From: Monomorium pharaonis
Lineage: Eukaryota; Arthropoda; Insecta; Hymenoptera; Formicidae
Direction: 5' to 3'
Assembly: GCF_013373865.1 (NCBI RefSeq)
Contig: NC_050475.1
Span: forward strand, 799,501-863,500
DNA length: 64,000 bases
Shown: in pieces, positions 46,255-59,890 of the stretch
Layout of the letters: each line of letters starts with the position of its first letter
Numbering within the stretch: the stretch's first letter is position 1
Program-made: the position numbers and the translations under genes
The notes under the pieces: model-generated
The model's database searches: none
What the model was told of the DNA's origin: nothing
What the model saw: the letters and a program-made list of their open reading frames with translations, nothing else

Positions 46255-48432
46255 AATTGTGCAACAGATTCGTACTGGCTGTCAATTTATAATTAGAGAC
46301 ATTATTTGCATTGCAAATACTGTTTATAACTGACTCGAAAAAATCTCTATTCTTTTCTTCTTCGATTTAAAATTCATCAAATTAAAAAAATTAGTAAAGT
46401 ATGTTGAATAATGTATACTTACCTAATGTATAAGTATGATGATATATTACTCGGTTATTTATTTAGTCACAATAAAAAGATACAAAAAAAAGTTTGTCAT
46501 ATTATAATAAAATGTTGTAAAAATATCTTGAATTAATGAAAATTTGATGAGTACTAAGTGATATTTCGAGGAACACTTTTAAAAGACTTTATTAAGAGGC
46601 TGTTATCTAAGGTGACAATCTCTTTTATCAGGAAATGTTTAATTCAAACAAACGTACTTGGAGAATGATAGATGCTGGATAGCGATTGTACAATTTATTT
46701 GTCTTTTTGTATTCATTTTTTTACTACTTCCAAAAAATTGAAGATGTCCAGCTATCAAGTAATCTAGAAAAAATGTGCACAATAGATCAAAAGGAAGATA
46801 AAGCTTAAAACAACCGAACATGTTACATAGCTTAATTGGATAATTTGCCTAGAAATGAAACGATCACTTGAACAAAAACGGTCAAAATCTAGATTGGTTT
46901 TATTGTTGTGGGATCTCTCTAAAGTAGTATATTATATTTAATGTTAAATTTTAAATTTATTCGTTTTAATTCATTCATTCATTATATTCCGAGATATTGC
47001 ATTACCTTATCTGTGATATCATAAATCACCTCGTCGTACCGTATTCGCCTTGATATATTCGCCGATTGAATAATTATCGTTGGATAAGATATTACGTAGA
47101 AATATGGTAACAGTCGCGATAATATATTATAAAAAGTAACAAATGATTATGTGTAATGTTCTTTTCTATTTTTATTTATTTCGCATCTATTACAGTATAA
47201 TAAATATGTTGCGTGAGACATTACGAGAGGATATTTACACACGTTCCTCATTTTCAGGCCATAATTTTACGTATTTGTAATGAGTTCGTAATATCGTTTT
47301 TTTTCTTTAATTTTTTTCCTAATATCATTTATACATATCTTTACAATATTATTTTCGGTTTAAAGTTATCCATTAAAAGATCACATATGCATTCTATTTG
47401 CATCCAGTCTTCTGAATAAATTTTCATCGTTAAACTTTATCATCCAACCTGGTATTAACATCACGTCTAAAGTTGCTTTCTTTCTATTTCTTTTTTTCTT
47501 TCAAGATTTCAATAATTTTTTTTAAATATATATACAGAATATCTCAAAAGCTGATCAATTTCTCTCGATAACAAACTTTCGCAACTTTTCTTTTTACTCC
47601 TGTTGCACAAACCGAAGTAGTTCCTTCTCTAAAATCAGTAATTCGAAGACTGAACAGTGTTTGTGATATTCTGTATAAGCGTCACATAACAGGCATACAC
47701 ATACACACGTCCAATATGAAAAATGCATATGTGTATGCACATATTACATTAGTGAGATCAGTAAATAATTCCATTAATTTTATATTTATACAAAGTCATG
47801 TTCCGTAAGTTAACATATCTATGTCTACATATACTTTCTCTATGCAAATTAATATTTGGTTTTGTGTGCTACGCGATTGTTTTTTTTTTCATGTCATGTC
47901 AGAATATTCATTCGTCCTTCCTCTTCCTCTTCATTTGAGGTAATTTGATTTTGCTCAAATAAACTGAGAAAAATTTGTTTATTGACTTTCGCTTTTTGTT
48001 CGCGACAGATCTCCATCCACGGTGTTGACTCGCGGCTCTTCGTCGAGACAAACCGTAAGGTAAAGCCTATGACAGGCGAAGACATATTTAATTATATTTT
48101 ATAAAATCATATTTATATAATTATATCTATTAATACAAATTCTTTAATTATCTAAAATTTCGCAATAAATAATTAATAAAAATGTTATATTTGTTGTTAT
48201 AAAATAGTAAAAATAAATTTTAAGATATTTTAAAATATTTTACAATAATGCTAAATCTAGGGGAAACTAATTTAAGTGCAAACTATACTTCGTGAAACAT
48301 ATTTAGACTACTTGAAATGATACTGTTATTTACTATTCCTTGTAAAGTTACAGCAATTATTTCAAGGCAACTTTTAAATACTATACAAAAGAAAAGAAGG
48401 TTGTTAATAAATAAATGTTAGAATACCTGTCC

Positions 48433-51400
48433 CTACAAGGGCGTCTCCTTGCGTGCTTCCGCCTTCCATTGAAATCCATTTACACGTGTTGTAATAGGCT
48501 TATTTCTATTTGTAGCATTTTCAATTCCATTTCTAACGCCCGCTACTAATCTCATGGCTGGATTGGACACCAAGCCATTACGCTTTGGTTTTACATTACT
48601 AGCACTGAAATAAAATATAATAGCACTTAAGATAAAATCTTACACAAATAATACATGTATGTATATTATTTTGTTTCGTCGAGAGATGACGTGAAAAATT
48701 AACAGTGTAAATTGAAAAGAAAAGTAATAATGTATCAGGATTTTAGAAAAGAAAAAGAAGAGTATCTCATTATCATTAAGTGTCGCTGATCAGTGATACA
48801 TTTTAAGCAAAAAATGATGTTAATAACCAATTGATACATAGATATGATAAATATGTCTAACATTGTCATATGTCCTCCTTGACTATATATTCTATCTTTT
48901 TTCGCTCGGGAGGGTTGAAAAAGGAAGGAAAGCCTATCGCTCATGAAGCGGTGTGTCTTCCTTATACGACCATTGTGATTTCTGCAAAGTCTAAAGAATT
49001 GCATGGAAAAAAATTAAGATAATAAGTATGTTTAATAAAATTTTGATTAAAAAAGATGGAATTATGTACACATGATTTTTATAATGATGATGTACACGTG
49101 TGAAATATAAGACAAATGTGCACATGATATCCGATTAACGTTGAATCTTGTAAATGTATGCGTGCCTGAATAAATAATTTGTGCTCTCTAAAATGTGGTC
49201 TGATGTTATGTCTCGTGGATGAACGAAAACATTTCAGGGTGACGAAAATGTTAATTGTGTGCTGTGATAAACATAATTAGAATGTTAGTATGGTGTTTAT
49301 AATGTATATACAATTTATTTCTTCAACTGCTTACCTTCCAGGTGCATGATCTGAAACTTGCTTGATGGTTCTACCAACGCCAGCACCGCTATTTCCCAAT
49401 ATTATCCTCATATGAGTGTCTCGCGTAAAATGCGTGTCGGCCGAATTTCTTTTCTCCTCGTGCCCATTCTCCTTATCCTTTCCAATGTTCAAACCCAACA
49501 TCTCGTTTGTTAATTCAAATGGCTTGCTAATGTTATTTCTGTCGATAATCTCGGTTTTAATGTTGATAGGCTCGTAGATGACTGGCGTGTGATTGTATCC
49601 TATCTGTGTTTTGTACGGCATATTTGGATTTGCCGGTAGAAACGATACGCCTAACTGACTCTGTATCACGTTAACGGCCGTTTGAGCACTAGGTGGACTC
49701 GTGTTTGTAGGCGAGTAAGGAATAAGGCTGTCGCTTAACGGGGAATGCGGAGGTGAGGCGTATATCGGACTCTGCGGTTCGCTTTTCAGAGGTGACAATA
49801 ATTTGCTGAGTGGCCGACTCTTTGCTCCTCTTGAGCATTGCTGTAGTTGTTGCGTAAAAGACAATGGTGTCTAAAATTAGAAAAATGAGAATGTTTAAAT
49901 ATTAAAAATAATTATAATATAATCATGAAGTAAATCGCTTTAATTTCAGCGCTGCGGCACAATGCCATGTATACATACTTTAATTACCTGACAGTTAACC
50001 ATCGAGTTCTGATTGAATTTTCCTTGATCGCTCTTAGTGCTGCCGGTTAAGTTGCTGCTCGATTTGCTGTTGCTGGAATTGTTGCCTAGAGAAACGCAAC
50101 TTCGTCGTTTCGTCGAATCGGGCGACTCCGCTGGGCTGTATTGTGTCGACAATGGGTTTAAAATTGCTGACGAAGGTTTGGTCTCAGCCGTCGAATTGGA
50201 TGTAACAGAAGTAGCACTACTGCTACCACCTGAGAATTATATAATGTAATATTACGTTAAAACTTTCCATTAACATAAAAATTCAATTAAAAAAAAATTT
50301 AGATAATTAAAAAAAATTCTTTATTTAAACAAGAGAACAAAATTCTATTAAAATAATTTCAGAATCAATTATTTGTATTTTATCTTTCATAAAAGAGAGA
50401 GACAATATAGCTGCGTCCTCTTTTTAAATATGTTCAAACTTGACTTTAAATTAATCTCGGAAAACGAGAGTGTCAATTAACCTCCATTGATGCCGGGCTT
50501 CAAACTACGTTGATTCGCAGAATGCTCTTCTAATAGCCTTACAACTGTATCGTGACCGCTTTTAGCAGCTACTTTAATAGCGTTACGTCCACAATGATCG
50601 GAGTGATTGGGATCGGCTCCGTGATTCAAAAGCGCTCGGACACAGTGCTCGTGTCCTTCCTGAGCGGCTATACCTGCAAATTACGTTCTCCTATTAATTA
50701 ACATGCACTAATTTACAACCAATTAGTCATAAAAATATTTTTTATATAGTACATGTAAATTTTATTCATACAGCTGCAGAGTGAGATTATTTATAATTAA
50801 CGTACCTAGAGCCGTGGCACCTTGATTACAAGTGTGATCGGGAGTGGCACCATGTTCCAAGAGCAACCTAACGATCGCTGCGTGTCCTTGCCAAGCGGCC
50901 GAATGAAGCGGCGTTCTATTTTCATTGTCGCAGGCGTTCACGCTAGCTCCACCCTCGCTTAGCAACAACGCTACCATTTCAACGTGTCCCTGCCAGGCGC
51001 TTACGTGTAACGATGTTCTACCCTGTAGAGCACAAATACCGTAGCATGTAGCCAATAATGGAGTGATTTTCAGGCATATTATATAAAAAATATAGATATC
51101 ACGTTAGATGTTGAAATTACAAATAATTATTGAGTTTTCTTTCAAAATGCGATTACTTACTTCTGAATCTCTACTTTCTACGTCTGCCTTTGCATGTTCT
51201 AGCAGGAATCTCGCCATAGCTAATCTGTTTTCTAATGCAAGTATATAGAGAGTGCTCCTCCCATCGGCATCTTTCGCGTTAACATCAGCATTATGAGATA
51301 ACAATATCTTCACGGTATCATAATGTCCTTCCAAAGCCGCAAGCCTATAAGAAATAATTCTTTCTAATGATCCTGTTTGTAATTTGAGTTATTAATTATT

Positions 51401-52986
51401 AGAATGTACTAGTAAATTTATTTAAAAAAACTTTCTTTTTTCAAAAGATATTAAATACAAATAATTTTGTAACTATTTAAATTATAATCTGTAGTACATT
51501 TGTAGTTATTTCTCAATTAACGCAAAATTATATTAGTTTAAAAATAATAAAGCGTATAATAGTAGAATTATTAAAATCAACACAGTACCTTAAAGCAGTT
51601 TTACCATCGTGGGCATGCTGATCTATAGGCGCGTTGTGTTGTTTCAGCAATCTCTCTACTAACGACGTGTGTCCCTCCTGCGCTGCGAGCATAAGAGCGC
51701 TCTTTCCATCATTGTCAGTCTCGTCAATCTTTGCGCCAGCCTCCAGTAACGCCTCGCAAACATCGATGTGACCCTCGAATGCCGCATAGTGTAGTGGGGT
51801 CCAGCCAGAATTGTCTCTGTGTTGCTCGTCTAGACCTTACGTGAAAATTACATCTCTTTATATACTTATGATATAAGAGAGAGAGAGAGAGGGGGGGAGG
51901 AAGACACAGCATGCTTGCGCCAGTTAAACTAATTCTACAATGTACCTCTGGCGAGCAATTGCTTCACAACGTCCGTGCCGCCTTGGGCAGCGGCCACGCT
52001 GAGAACGGTTCTGCCTTCGTTGTCTATAGTGTCGACGCAACAGCCCCAATACAGCAAGAGCTTAACGACCGATCCGTGTCCCATACTCGCAGCCGCCCAT
52101 AAAGGCGTTCGCCCAGTGACGTCGCAATGATCCATGTCCGCGTCGAATTCCAGAAGTAAATCGCAAACGTCGCGATGACCCTCGAATGCAGCGACTAATA
52201 GCGGGGTCATGCCGTCTTTGTCTTCATGATCTACAGTAGCACCTCGCTCTAAAAGTATCGTCACTACCTGCAATAAATAATTAACATACAATATATATTA
52301 TAATATACATTAACATACAATATATTATTATTTGATATAAGAGTCTGTTTAATGCAATGTACCTAACAATATAATATTTCTAATATAGTCTCACTTATAT
52401 AATTTTTAATAAAATCGTTTTTGTGTCACATTTATAGAATAAATTGTATTAATAAATTATCAATCAATTAAAAAATTCTTGAATGCTAACAATAGTGCAA
52501 CAATTTACGGCAATTTAATTGATTCGTCTAATTGATATTCATGTATTGAACGAACCTTTGCATATCCGTGATTGGCAGGAACACAAAGCGCGGCGACGCT
52601 GAGTGCGGTTCTGCCGTCGCTATCCGCGTGATCGATCTCGGCACCGAAATCTAAAAGATGTTCCACGATCTCGCTGTGACCCATATACGCCGCGGCGATT
52701 AAGGCGGTTCTACCTTCGTCGTCCGTCCTGTTAACGTCCGCGCCGTGTTTCAAGAGCGCTTTAACGATATCCTCGTGGCCGCCCCATGCGGCGGCTCTCA
52801 ACGCAGTTCGTTGATCCCAATCCGCGCAATCTACCATAGCACCGTGCATCAGAAGTTGCTCGACCACCTGAAACAGAACTCGTGAGAAACACCTGTTTCA
52901 CTTACGACTCGCGAGATCGGCAATTTAATGATCTTACTCAATGAGACACTCTCATACATACATACATACATACATACATACATACA

Positions 52987-53018
<32 letters not shown>

Positions 53019-56000
53019 CATATATATAAAACAAGGAGTTAATGAGACTTGCATGTGTTCTTAGAAAATCACCACTTAATCTAATTGTACCTGAGTATGC
53101 CCTCCCCAGGCAGCGGCCCTGAGGGCGGTCCAGCCGTCACAATCCGCGTGATCTGCCCTCGCACCGGCAGCTAGAAGAACACGCACCACGTCCGCGTAGC
53201 CATGCCTGGCGGCCAAGTTCAGTGGCGTTTGTCCATTCCGGTCGACTGCTTCCAATTTTGCCTACACAAGTCCACAAATTCATCAAAACTATTTCAATAT
53301 CACATGAGAAAAACATGAAAATTTAATGTCTTCCTTTTAAAACGGGCAACCGCATCTAAAAAATTATTCTTTGCTAATAAAAATGTACAAATGGAAATCA
53401 TTTACCACTAATAATGATTTAGTATGCTGGGTCTTACTTAGGATGTAATAAGATTTATTCAACAAAGAAATGTTTAATATTTTCAGATATTAAAATATTT
53501 TATTTCTGTCTCTATTTTTTTAATGATTAAAAATGTTTTCGTTTTAAACGATATTTACATTTAAAATACAGAACGTTTAAAACTTAAATCTTTAACTTTT
53601 AGTGTTTTAAATCTAAACACAGTTTAAAACAAAAACACTTAAGAATTTAAAAAAACAAAAACAAATAAAAAATTTTTAATATGTTAAAATTAAATACTTC
53701 TTTTTGGAGTAATAATCGTAGCTCTCCTAATCAATTAAAAATTATATAACTATATAAAAATTATATAGTTATGATCTGAGAATGCACTTTGTGTACCTGA
53801 GGACAGGCTGCAAGCGCCAATTCCAACAGAGATGCATTGCCATCGGCAGCTAAAGTGTGCAACACCGTTCGTCCATAAGAGTCTGTTTGATTGATATCTC
53901 CGCTTTCACCGAGAAGTTCTGTTAACGGTTCACTTGGAGATTCATCAATGGGACTTACATCTTGTGAAACCTTTGTGTAGGAAACGCGAAATTCAATTAT
54001 CCTTCAATTTTCTAATTATAAAACTTGTACTACTAATATTTTCCATAACAATCGGTAAACTACGCCGCTATTAACTTGAATGCGTTATGAATCATACTAA
54101 TGACATGTGCAATTTAATGAGATTTGAAATTTTCTATGGGTCGCATTGTTCTCCCTTATCACAAAACAAGTGTGTCGACCGAAAAACTAGATTAGATATT
54201 ATTATATTTTATCATAATTTCCGGAGACCTACATGCTTCTATTACAACTAGAGATTAGATATCACTATTATATTCATTACAGTTTCCTGAGAAAGATTTT
54301 CAAAAAAAAGGATTCATCTTCGTAATAAGCTTTAATCTTATTTGTTTGTCTTAGGGCCGATTGTTTCAACTTTTTGATAAATTACCTATCAAGTAAATAT
54401 GTGTCGTTCTTTTTTATTTTTAAATAAATAAATATAGACACATACCTGACTAGAAGAAATAGCATCTTTGCTAGCGTCGTCATCGACCGTTTTCTCGGAG
54501 GGTTTGGCGCCGGCGTCGATCAGCAATTTCAGAAGCTTGACGTCCTGCCTGGGCCAAAGGATGCATTCGGAGCTATCCAGATAACAGCCTTCGATCGGCG
54601 CGTTACTGCCGATCATCCAGAGCACTTGAAGAGTGTGGACATCTAACGTGGTGGTAACCGGGGCGCTCGTTATCGCGCGTTGCAGGTGTTGCGCCAGCAC
54701 GCAGATCTCGTCGGGATTGAGCTCGGGGCCGCGTAGGGTGTAGTAGGCCGCCAGCATGGCGTGGCCCTCGGTAGCCGAGCAGAGGTACTTCTGGGTGCAG
54801 TGCTTCACGTCCAGCAGCCACTCGGCGAAGCTGTGGTGAAAGAGCATCAGTGCGCCGGCACGCGAGACCGATATCACCCGGCGCAGCAAGTGGAGCCGAC
54901 GATTGAAGTCCTCGACGGTGATGCCGACGCAGGCCGTCTTCACGCTCTCGTACAGAATCTCCTGAGTGATGGGCAATTTGGCGGCGAGAATGACATTGAG
55001 CAGGGGCTGCACCTTGCTGAATTGCTTCCTGCTAAAGAGTCGCTGGCAGAGCCAGAGGTATAGGCCGTTGAGGGTGCCCGGGATCTCCCGCACCTCGCGC
55101 AGAACAATAAAGTTCTCCGCCACGCCGTCGAGAACTTTCTCCAGGTACAGAAAGCAGCCGTTGCTCTTTATGTGCAGCTGGTTCAGCATCTCGGCGGTGT
55201 CGCGCGTGATGTGCTGCCTGTAGAAAGTAGTTTATAGAAGCATTAGCGAAACGATTACTCACGAGTGACAAGCACGTCGGGCAAAACGGAAGTTTTGAAT
55301 ATCTCTGTTGTTGATAAACTCGCGCAAACTTTTGTATGCTATTTAAGTTTCACCCAAGTTTGATATATTCATTTATTAAGGTGCATTTTCTCTTGATAAA
55401 AGAATAAATTTTGTATCCCTTCTCAGTTAATTGTTTCCTCAAACGTAAACTGCTGTCAAAGTTACAACGCGAACGTATTTTAATTAATGAGAGAAAAAAA
55501 AGTTGTTTTAGGAAAAAAAAAACTATAAATAAATAGACAAGAGCCAAGTACTTCAAGAAGTTGTATCATTACCTGAGCGCGTCCTCCTGATCCAGCCGCG
55601 CGAGAATGTACTGCTGAACGTCCCTGACGACCTGTGACTTTCTCAGGTCGTCCAGCGAGATCTTGCGAAAGCCGGTGAACATGCGCGAGATGGTCTTGCT
55701 CTGCCGCCGCGCGGTGCAGACTAACAAGAGCCACTGTGGGAACAGATGGTGATGATTAGCCAGCAGTTCGGCTATTGTACGGCTGACGTTGTCGTTTTCT
55801 CGCCGGGAGTCCCGGGTGCCGGTCTGCGGTGGATTCAACGTCTGGCCCTCGTCGATCGAGTCCACCAGGAGAAAGAGGCAGTTCTTCGGCGGCTCGACCT
55901 CCAGCAGCGGGAACAGCAAGGCCTTCTTCAGGGCGTCGTCCGGATCCCGGTCCAGAACGTCCGGTTGTAGGGCGGCCTGTATCTCCGGGTCGGTCCGCAG

Positions 56001-56543
56001 CTTCTCGGCGTAGGCCTCGGCGATGGCCTCCTTGGAGGTGAGAGGCGGCGCGGTCGCGACGACCGTCGTCGTCGGCGCCGTCGGGGTCGTCGTCGTCGTC
56101 ACCCCCGCGGTCGTCGTTGTCGCCGTCGTTGTCGTCGTCGCCGTCGTCGTCGCCGCGGTCGCGGACGCCGCCGGCGAGATCGGTACGGACGACGTTCGAT
56201 GATGATGATGATGGTGATGATGGACGCCGTCCGAGCTCGCCTGGAGCAGCTGGGCCACCAAAGATCGCACGAATTGCGCGGGCGACAGGGACGCCTCGCT
56301 CCTGGCCTGGCAGAAGTGCCGGGCCAGCAGACGGCGATTCAGGGACCGCTGATGTCTCGCGTTGGCGCCGTTCGACGGCCACGCGAGCTCGGCGCAGAGA
56401 GCCGTCTTCCCGCTGCCCGGCCCGCCAACGATCAAGGCGCCGCACGTCTTCGATTGCGGCCGCTGCTCCAGGCAGTGCGACAGCTTCGTGAAAGCCCACT
56501 CTCGGCAGAAGAAACGCTTCTTCTCGATCACCGGCGCCGCCAT
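48433..56543 (-). CDS. ANKRD50: Ankyrin repeat domain-containing protein 50
   Basis: Scaffold linked in mammals to the SNX27-retromer-WASH endosomal recycling machinery. Thirteen exons: 56543-55573, 55217-54446, 53970-53797, 53261-53091, 52867-52556, 52267-51946, 51835-51589, 51344-51161, 51022-50806, 50673-50482, 50229-49988, 49870-49335 and 48604-48433. They total 4512 nt, or 1503 aa, in phase throughout. The N-terminal NTPase has Walker A GGPGSGKT (40-47) and Walker B LFLLVDSIDE (223-232). Between them sit eight His (108-115) and a Thr/Ala/Pro-rich tract to about 168. Exon 2 completes the NTPase-associated region (HHSFAEWLLDVKHCTQKYL). Exons 3-10 encode the ankyrin array, exons 11-12 a Ser-rich tail, and the last exon KPKRNGLVSNP and a C-terminal ETPL (class I PDZ ligand), also found in the human protein. 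Donors after exons 5 (GTTCGT) and 10 (GTTAAT) are weak but needed for frame. Confidence 0.94.
52953..53016. repeat. (CATA)n microsatellite in ANKRD50 intron 4
   Basis: About sixteen uninterrupted CATA units, followed by an AT-rich stretch, inside the intron between exons 4 and 5. Confidence 0.95.
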
Positions 56544-58181
56544 CTCGGGGTCTCTTCTTCTCTCTTCGCGTAGACCAGTTATACTAACTACACACGTCCG
56601 AGATGAACGTCCCGTTTCTCCTTCGCGATCTCGAGTGCCTATCGGGGTCTCCTAGCGTAAATCGATTGGCGTAAGTGGATCTTTGGCATGGGTTTCACTA
56701 TATCGGTTTCAATCCGTGTGCATGTCAGGTCGCCTGAATGTATCTGATCGGATATCTGTTATCGGATAAGCTATGCTCTCTCCTCTCTATTTCTCTCTCT
56801 CTCTGTCTCTGTGTTTGTGTGTCTGTTGCCTCCGTCTCTCCGAAGGCTAAATGCAGATCTGGTGTAAATGGCGAGGTAGCGGCGGGTAGCGGGTAGTTCA
56901 GATTGGCTTAAGTGCAGCGACAAGATTGACCTGGCTGCGTCGCTCTGTCAACGGAACATCGGTGGGAGCCCCAGGGGGCTCTGAGGTTTCCTCTGACTCC
57001 ATTCACAGCCTTCTCATCGCCTTGTAACCGCCGAACAATGCGCCTCGCGTCCTTGCATGCTACCTGAAACGAAAGGAGACTCTTTTTTTTTTCCCTTTTG
57101 TCTCGCCTTCGCGTTTGCCACGATTTCGCACGAGCGCTTAGAAACTGTGAAATCCTAATTTCTCGCCACTCGGGGTTGCCTTAATAGGTTGCCGTTTCTG
57201 ACAAGACCAGAGGAAAATCCGCGTTTAAATCTACTGCAACGATAAAGCACGCGCAAAGTACTCTCGCTGAACTTGTTCGAACGCCAGTTCGCTACCGCAA
57301 ATGCGCGGGACGATTTTGCAGCAGCACGACAAACCCTGCAACGTAGCGGCGGCCCGTAAAGTAAATTCAGAGTACTTCTATTCCCGTATTAAACACGCAA
57401 TCTCGACATACCTCCCGCAGATTTTCAAAAGATCTCCCACCCTCACTCTTCCGAGCCTCGATCCCAATTAGCCGGTCCAACTAACCGTCTAATTGACTCG
57501 CTCGGTGTTAATCTTTGAGCTTCCCTTCTGGAGGCCGCCGCCAGACGGCCCACCTTCCGAGACTTTAATCGTTCCTTATCCGTATCCCGTAAGTTGGCGC
57601 CCGGAGGTGAAGCGATATTAACTTAAGACGGCGCGGTCTTCCGTTTAGCAAGATAGATTAGCACCGCTGTCCATTAATGCGATAATTAATAATCCTAACA
57701 CGAACGACGAGGAGGACGACGGAAGGTTCGACGACCTCCTCCTCCTTCTCCTCCTTCTCGGCGCTCATCGGCGTTCCGCCGGATGCGTTTATTATCGCGC
57801 TCTGACGGATAAATAACCGCGTATCGCGTGGCGAGCGAGCGCAATCTTTACGCGCTTAACGCGACGGATTTTTATCGACGTGGACGGAAGTTCGTCCCTG
57901 AAGGTTTTTATTTTTTAAGCCGCGCGACGTTCTTAAGATTCTGATAAAAGAACGGTTCGCTGACGTTCGGTTTCCGCTATCAGATGTGCCCTCTTTTTCC
58001 CCTCTGTCTCTCTCTTTTCTCGCTTCGATAAATTATAAATACATTCCCGCGGCGTATCGCGAATCGATTCGATTACATACCCGGGGAACCGTTAGCGTAT
58101 AATTGCGTTACGCGCGACGAAATTGCCACACGACCATTCCTGACCATCGCCATCATCGGCGATCTCCCTCCCTCCCCTCCC

Positions 58182-58204
58182 TCTCTCTCTCTCTCTCTCT
58201 CTCT
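58182..58204. repeat. (CT)n microsatellite
   Basis: About eleven CT dinucleotides within a longer pyrimidine-rich stretch upstream of ANKRD50. Confidence 0.9.
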
Positions 58205-58948
58205 TCCTCGCAATCTGGTAAAATGTGCTGCGCGAGAAAACGCGAAAACGGTTTTCGCGGAAAGCCACAAATCCGACTGTCACACGCCAACCGATACATA
58301 CGTACACCACCTATGCACGTATACGGCGTGGCTGCTGCGCGCCGTGGATGTGAACGAAAGATCGCTGCTCGGGGCACGTCGACCCGGCGAACGCACGAAG
58401 AACGGAGGACGAAGGACCGCAAATCTAACTCGTGGAGCTGGCCGGGGAACTGGCGCGATAAATTTCGCGTTTATCCGCCGACCGAGAGGCAATCGGACGG
58501 CGGCGGCAAACTCCTCCTCCCCCCCCCCCGCTCCGATATACATTTCCCTTTATTTTCTTAATTGGACAACTGCTTAGTTACGGTCTTCTTCGGGTTCTAG
58601 CCAAGGCTCAAATTAAAATTCCGCTAAAGGTGGAATCCGCCTGAAATTAATGGAGACAAACGGCTCTCCTGATTTGCCCGCTTTGGAACTTTGTTCGGGC
58701 CAAGTTCCGCGAACGTCCGCAACTTTGGGAAGAGAGAGAGAAAGAGTCGCGTGGAACTTCTTTAAAAAAGGAAAAAAGGGAAGATCACCGCGCGTAATAT
58801 CGTCACTCGGGTTCAGGAGAGGGAGAAAGGACGTTTCCTCCTGTCGGTGCGTCTTGATTTATTTCTCTACGATGAGCTCTTCACGGAGACTGCCAACCCT
58901 CCCCGTCTCCCAGGCGCGAAGTTGATAACTGTGTCGCGGTACATTCAC

Positions 58949-58977
58949 TCGACGACGACGACGACGACGACGACGAC
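58949..58977. repeat. (CGA)n trinucleotide repeat
   Basis: Nine to ten tandem CGA/GAC units in the region upstream of ANKRD50. Confidence 0.95.
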
Positions 58978-59834
58978 TTTTGTCACGGAACTTGTAAGGT
59001 GACTCGAAGATTCACGGTAAGGTAAATGCACGCTTACATACACCGACGCGAAACTGACGTTTCGTAAACGAAGCCTCGCTCGCGGTAAATGCCAGAAGGC
59101 TCGACCTATATTCCGACAATGGCCGCCGACCCGTTTATTATTAGATGCATAACGGAGGCATACACACAACGCCATAAAGATGACACCGTCAACATGCGCG
59201 CACGGCGCGTGGCATTGTCGCCCCCGATGCAACCGTCGACAACCCCCTCGGTTGCCTCGCTCCCCTCCCCAATCCGTAACCGACGATCATTATGGCCGAA
59301 TGATACGCGAACCGTGGTGGACGAGAGAAACCGGGGACGACGAGGCGAGAACCTGTTCTTCACACGAAGAAGAGGAAAGTCCCACCACGCTCTCACGGTC
59401 AATTAAAACTCCTCGACGTGGAAGCGCGTAACAAAATTGAAACCATTCATTTTCCACTAGGCCGTTTTAATGGGGACAATTAATAAAATTTTAATCGCGC
59501 GACACTGATGGCAAATTGCGAGTCGCGCCCTGGAAATATTCGCGCCTTTTTGCCACCATTTTCACACTGAGCAATTGCTTTGAATACACATTGCGTTTTA
59601 TTTTTTTCGTTATAATTGAATGTATTGAACTATTGACTGTGCCTATTCAAAAAGTAATTGATTGTCGCAATAAAACAGGATTCTATCAATGGGCAAATTG
59701 TTTTTTTTTTTTTCTACAGAAGTTTATAAAGACCCGAGAACAAAGCCCACTGCCTACTTTCGGTTTCCTGTAAAAATATCTGTTACACTAAGAAAAAAAT
59801 GTTGATACTTGTGACTACTGTGTTGATATTTGTG

Positions 59835-59890
59835 TTACTGTATAGAAATCTATAATTACTAAAATAATTAAATAGATTTCTATACAGTAA
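59835..59890. repeat. Hairpin with perfect 18-bp arms
   Basis: ttactgtatagaaatcta (59835-59852) is the exact reverse complement of tagatttctatacagtaa (59873-59890), with a 20-nt AT-rich loop. It may be the end or remnant of a small palindromic element. Confidence 0.85.

Larger units (their letters stand above)
44656..48432. other. Intergenic region between EAAT 5' end and ANKRD50 3' end
   Basis: 3.8 kb, AT-rich. It contains the inverted-repeat element at about 45035-45690 and a hairpin at 46216-46254. The right part should include the ANKRD50 3' UTR and 44656 onward the EAAT promoter. No supported coding exons; the longest frames are repeat-derived or low complexity. Confidence 0.55.

Noticed and set aside
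49080..49180. Possible C/D-box snoRNA (atgatga ... cctga) in an ANKRD50 intron
   Set aside because: It lies antisense to the host gene, lacks a visible terminal stem or C'/D' boxes, and such short boxes are expected by chance in AT-rich DNA.
55746..56655. Frames of up to 247 codons overlapping ANKRD50 exon 1, both sense-shifted and antisense
   Set aside because: They are shadow frames of a real coding exon whose correct frame has Walker motifs and family similarity; the shifted ones are Asp/Gly/Arg repeats from the trinucleotide tract.
58103..58577. Long frames on both strands near 58.1-58.6 kb as a possible gene
   Set aside because: Low-complexity Arg/Ser/Glu composition from (CT)n and CpG-rich DNA, overlap on opposite strands, and no splice or domain support.
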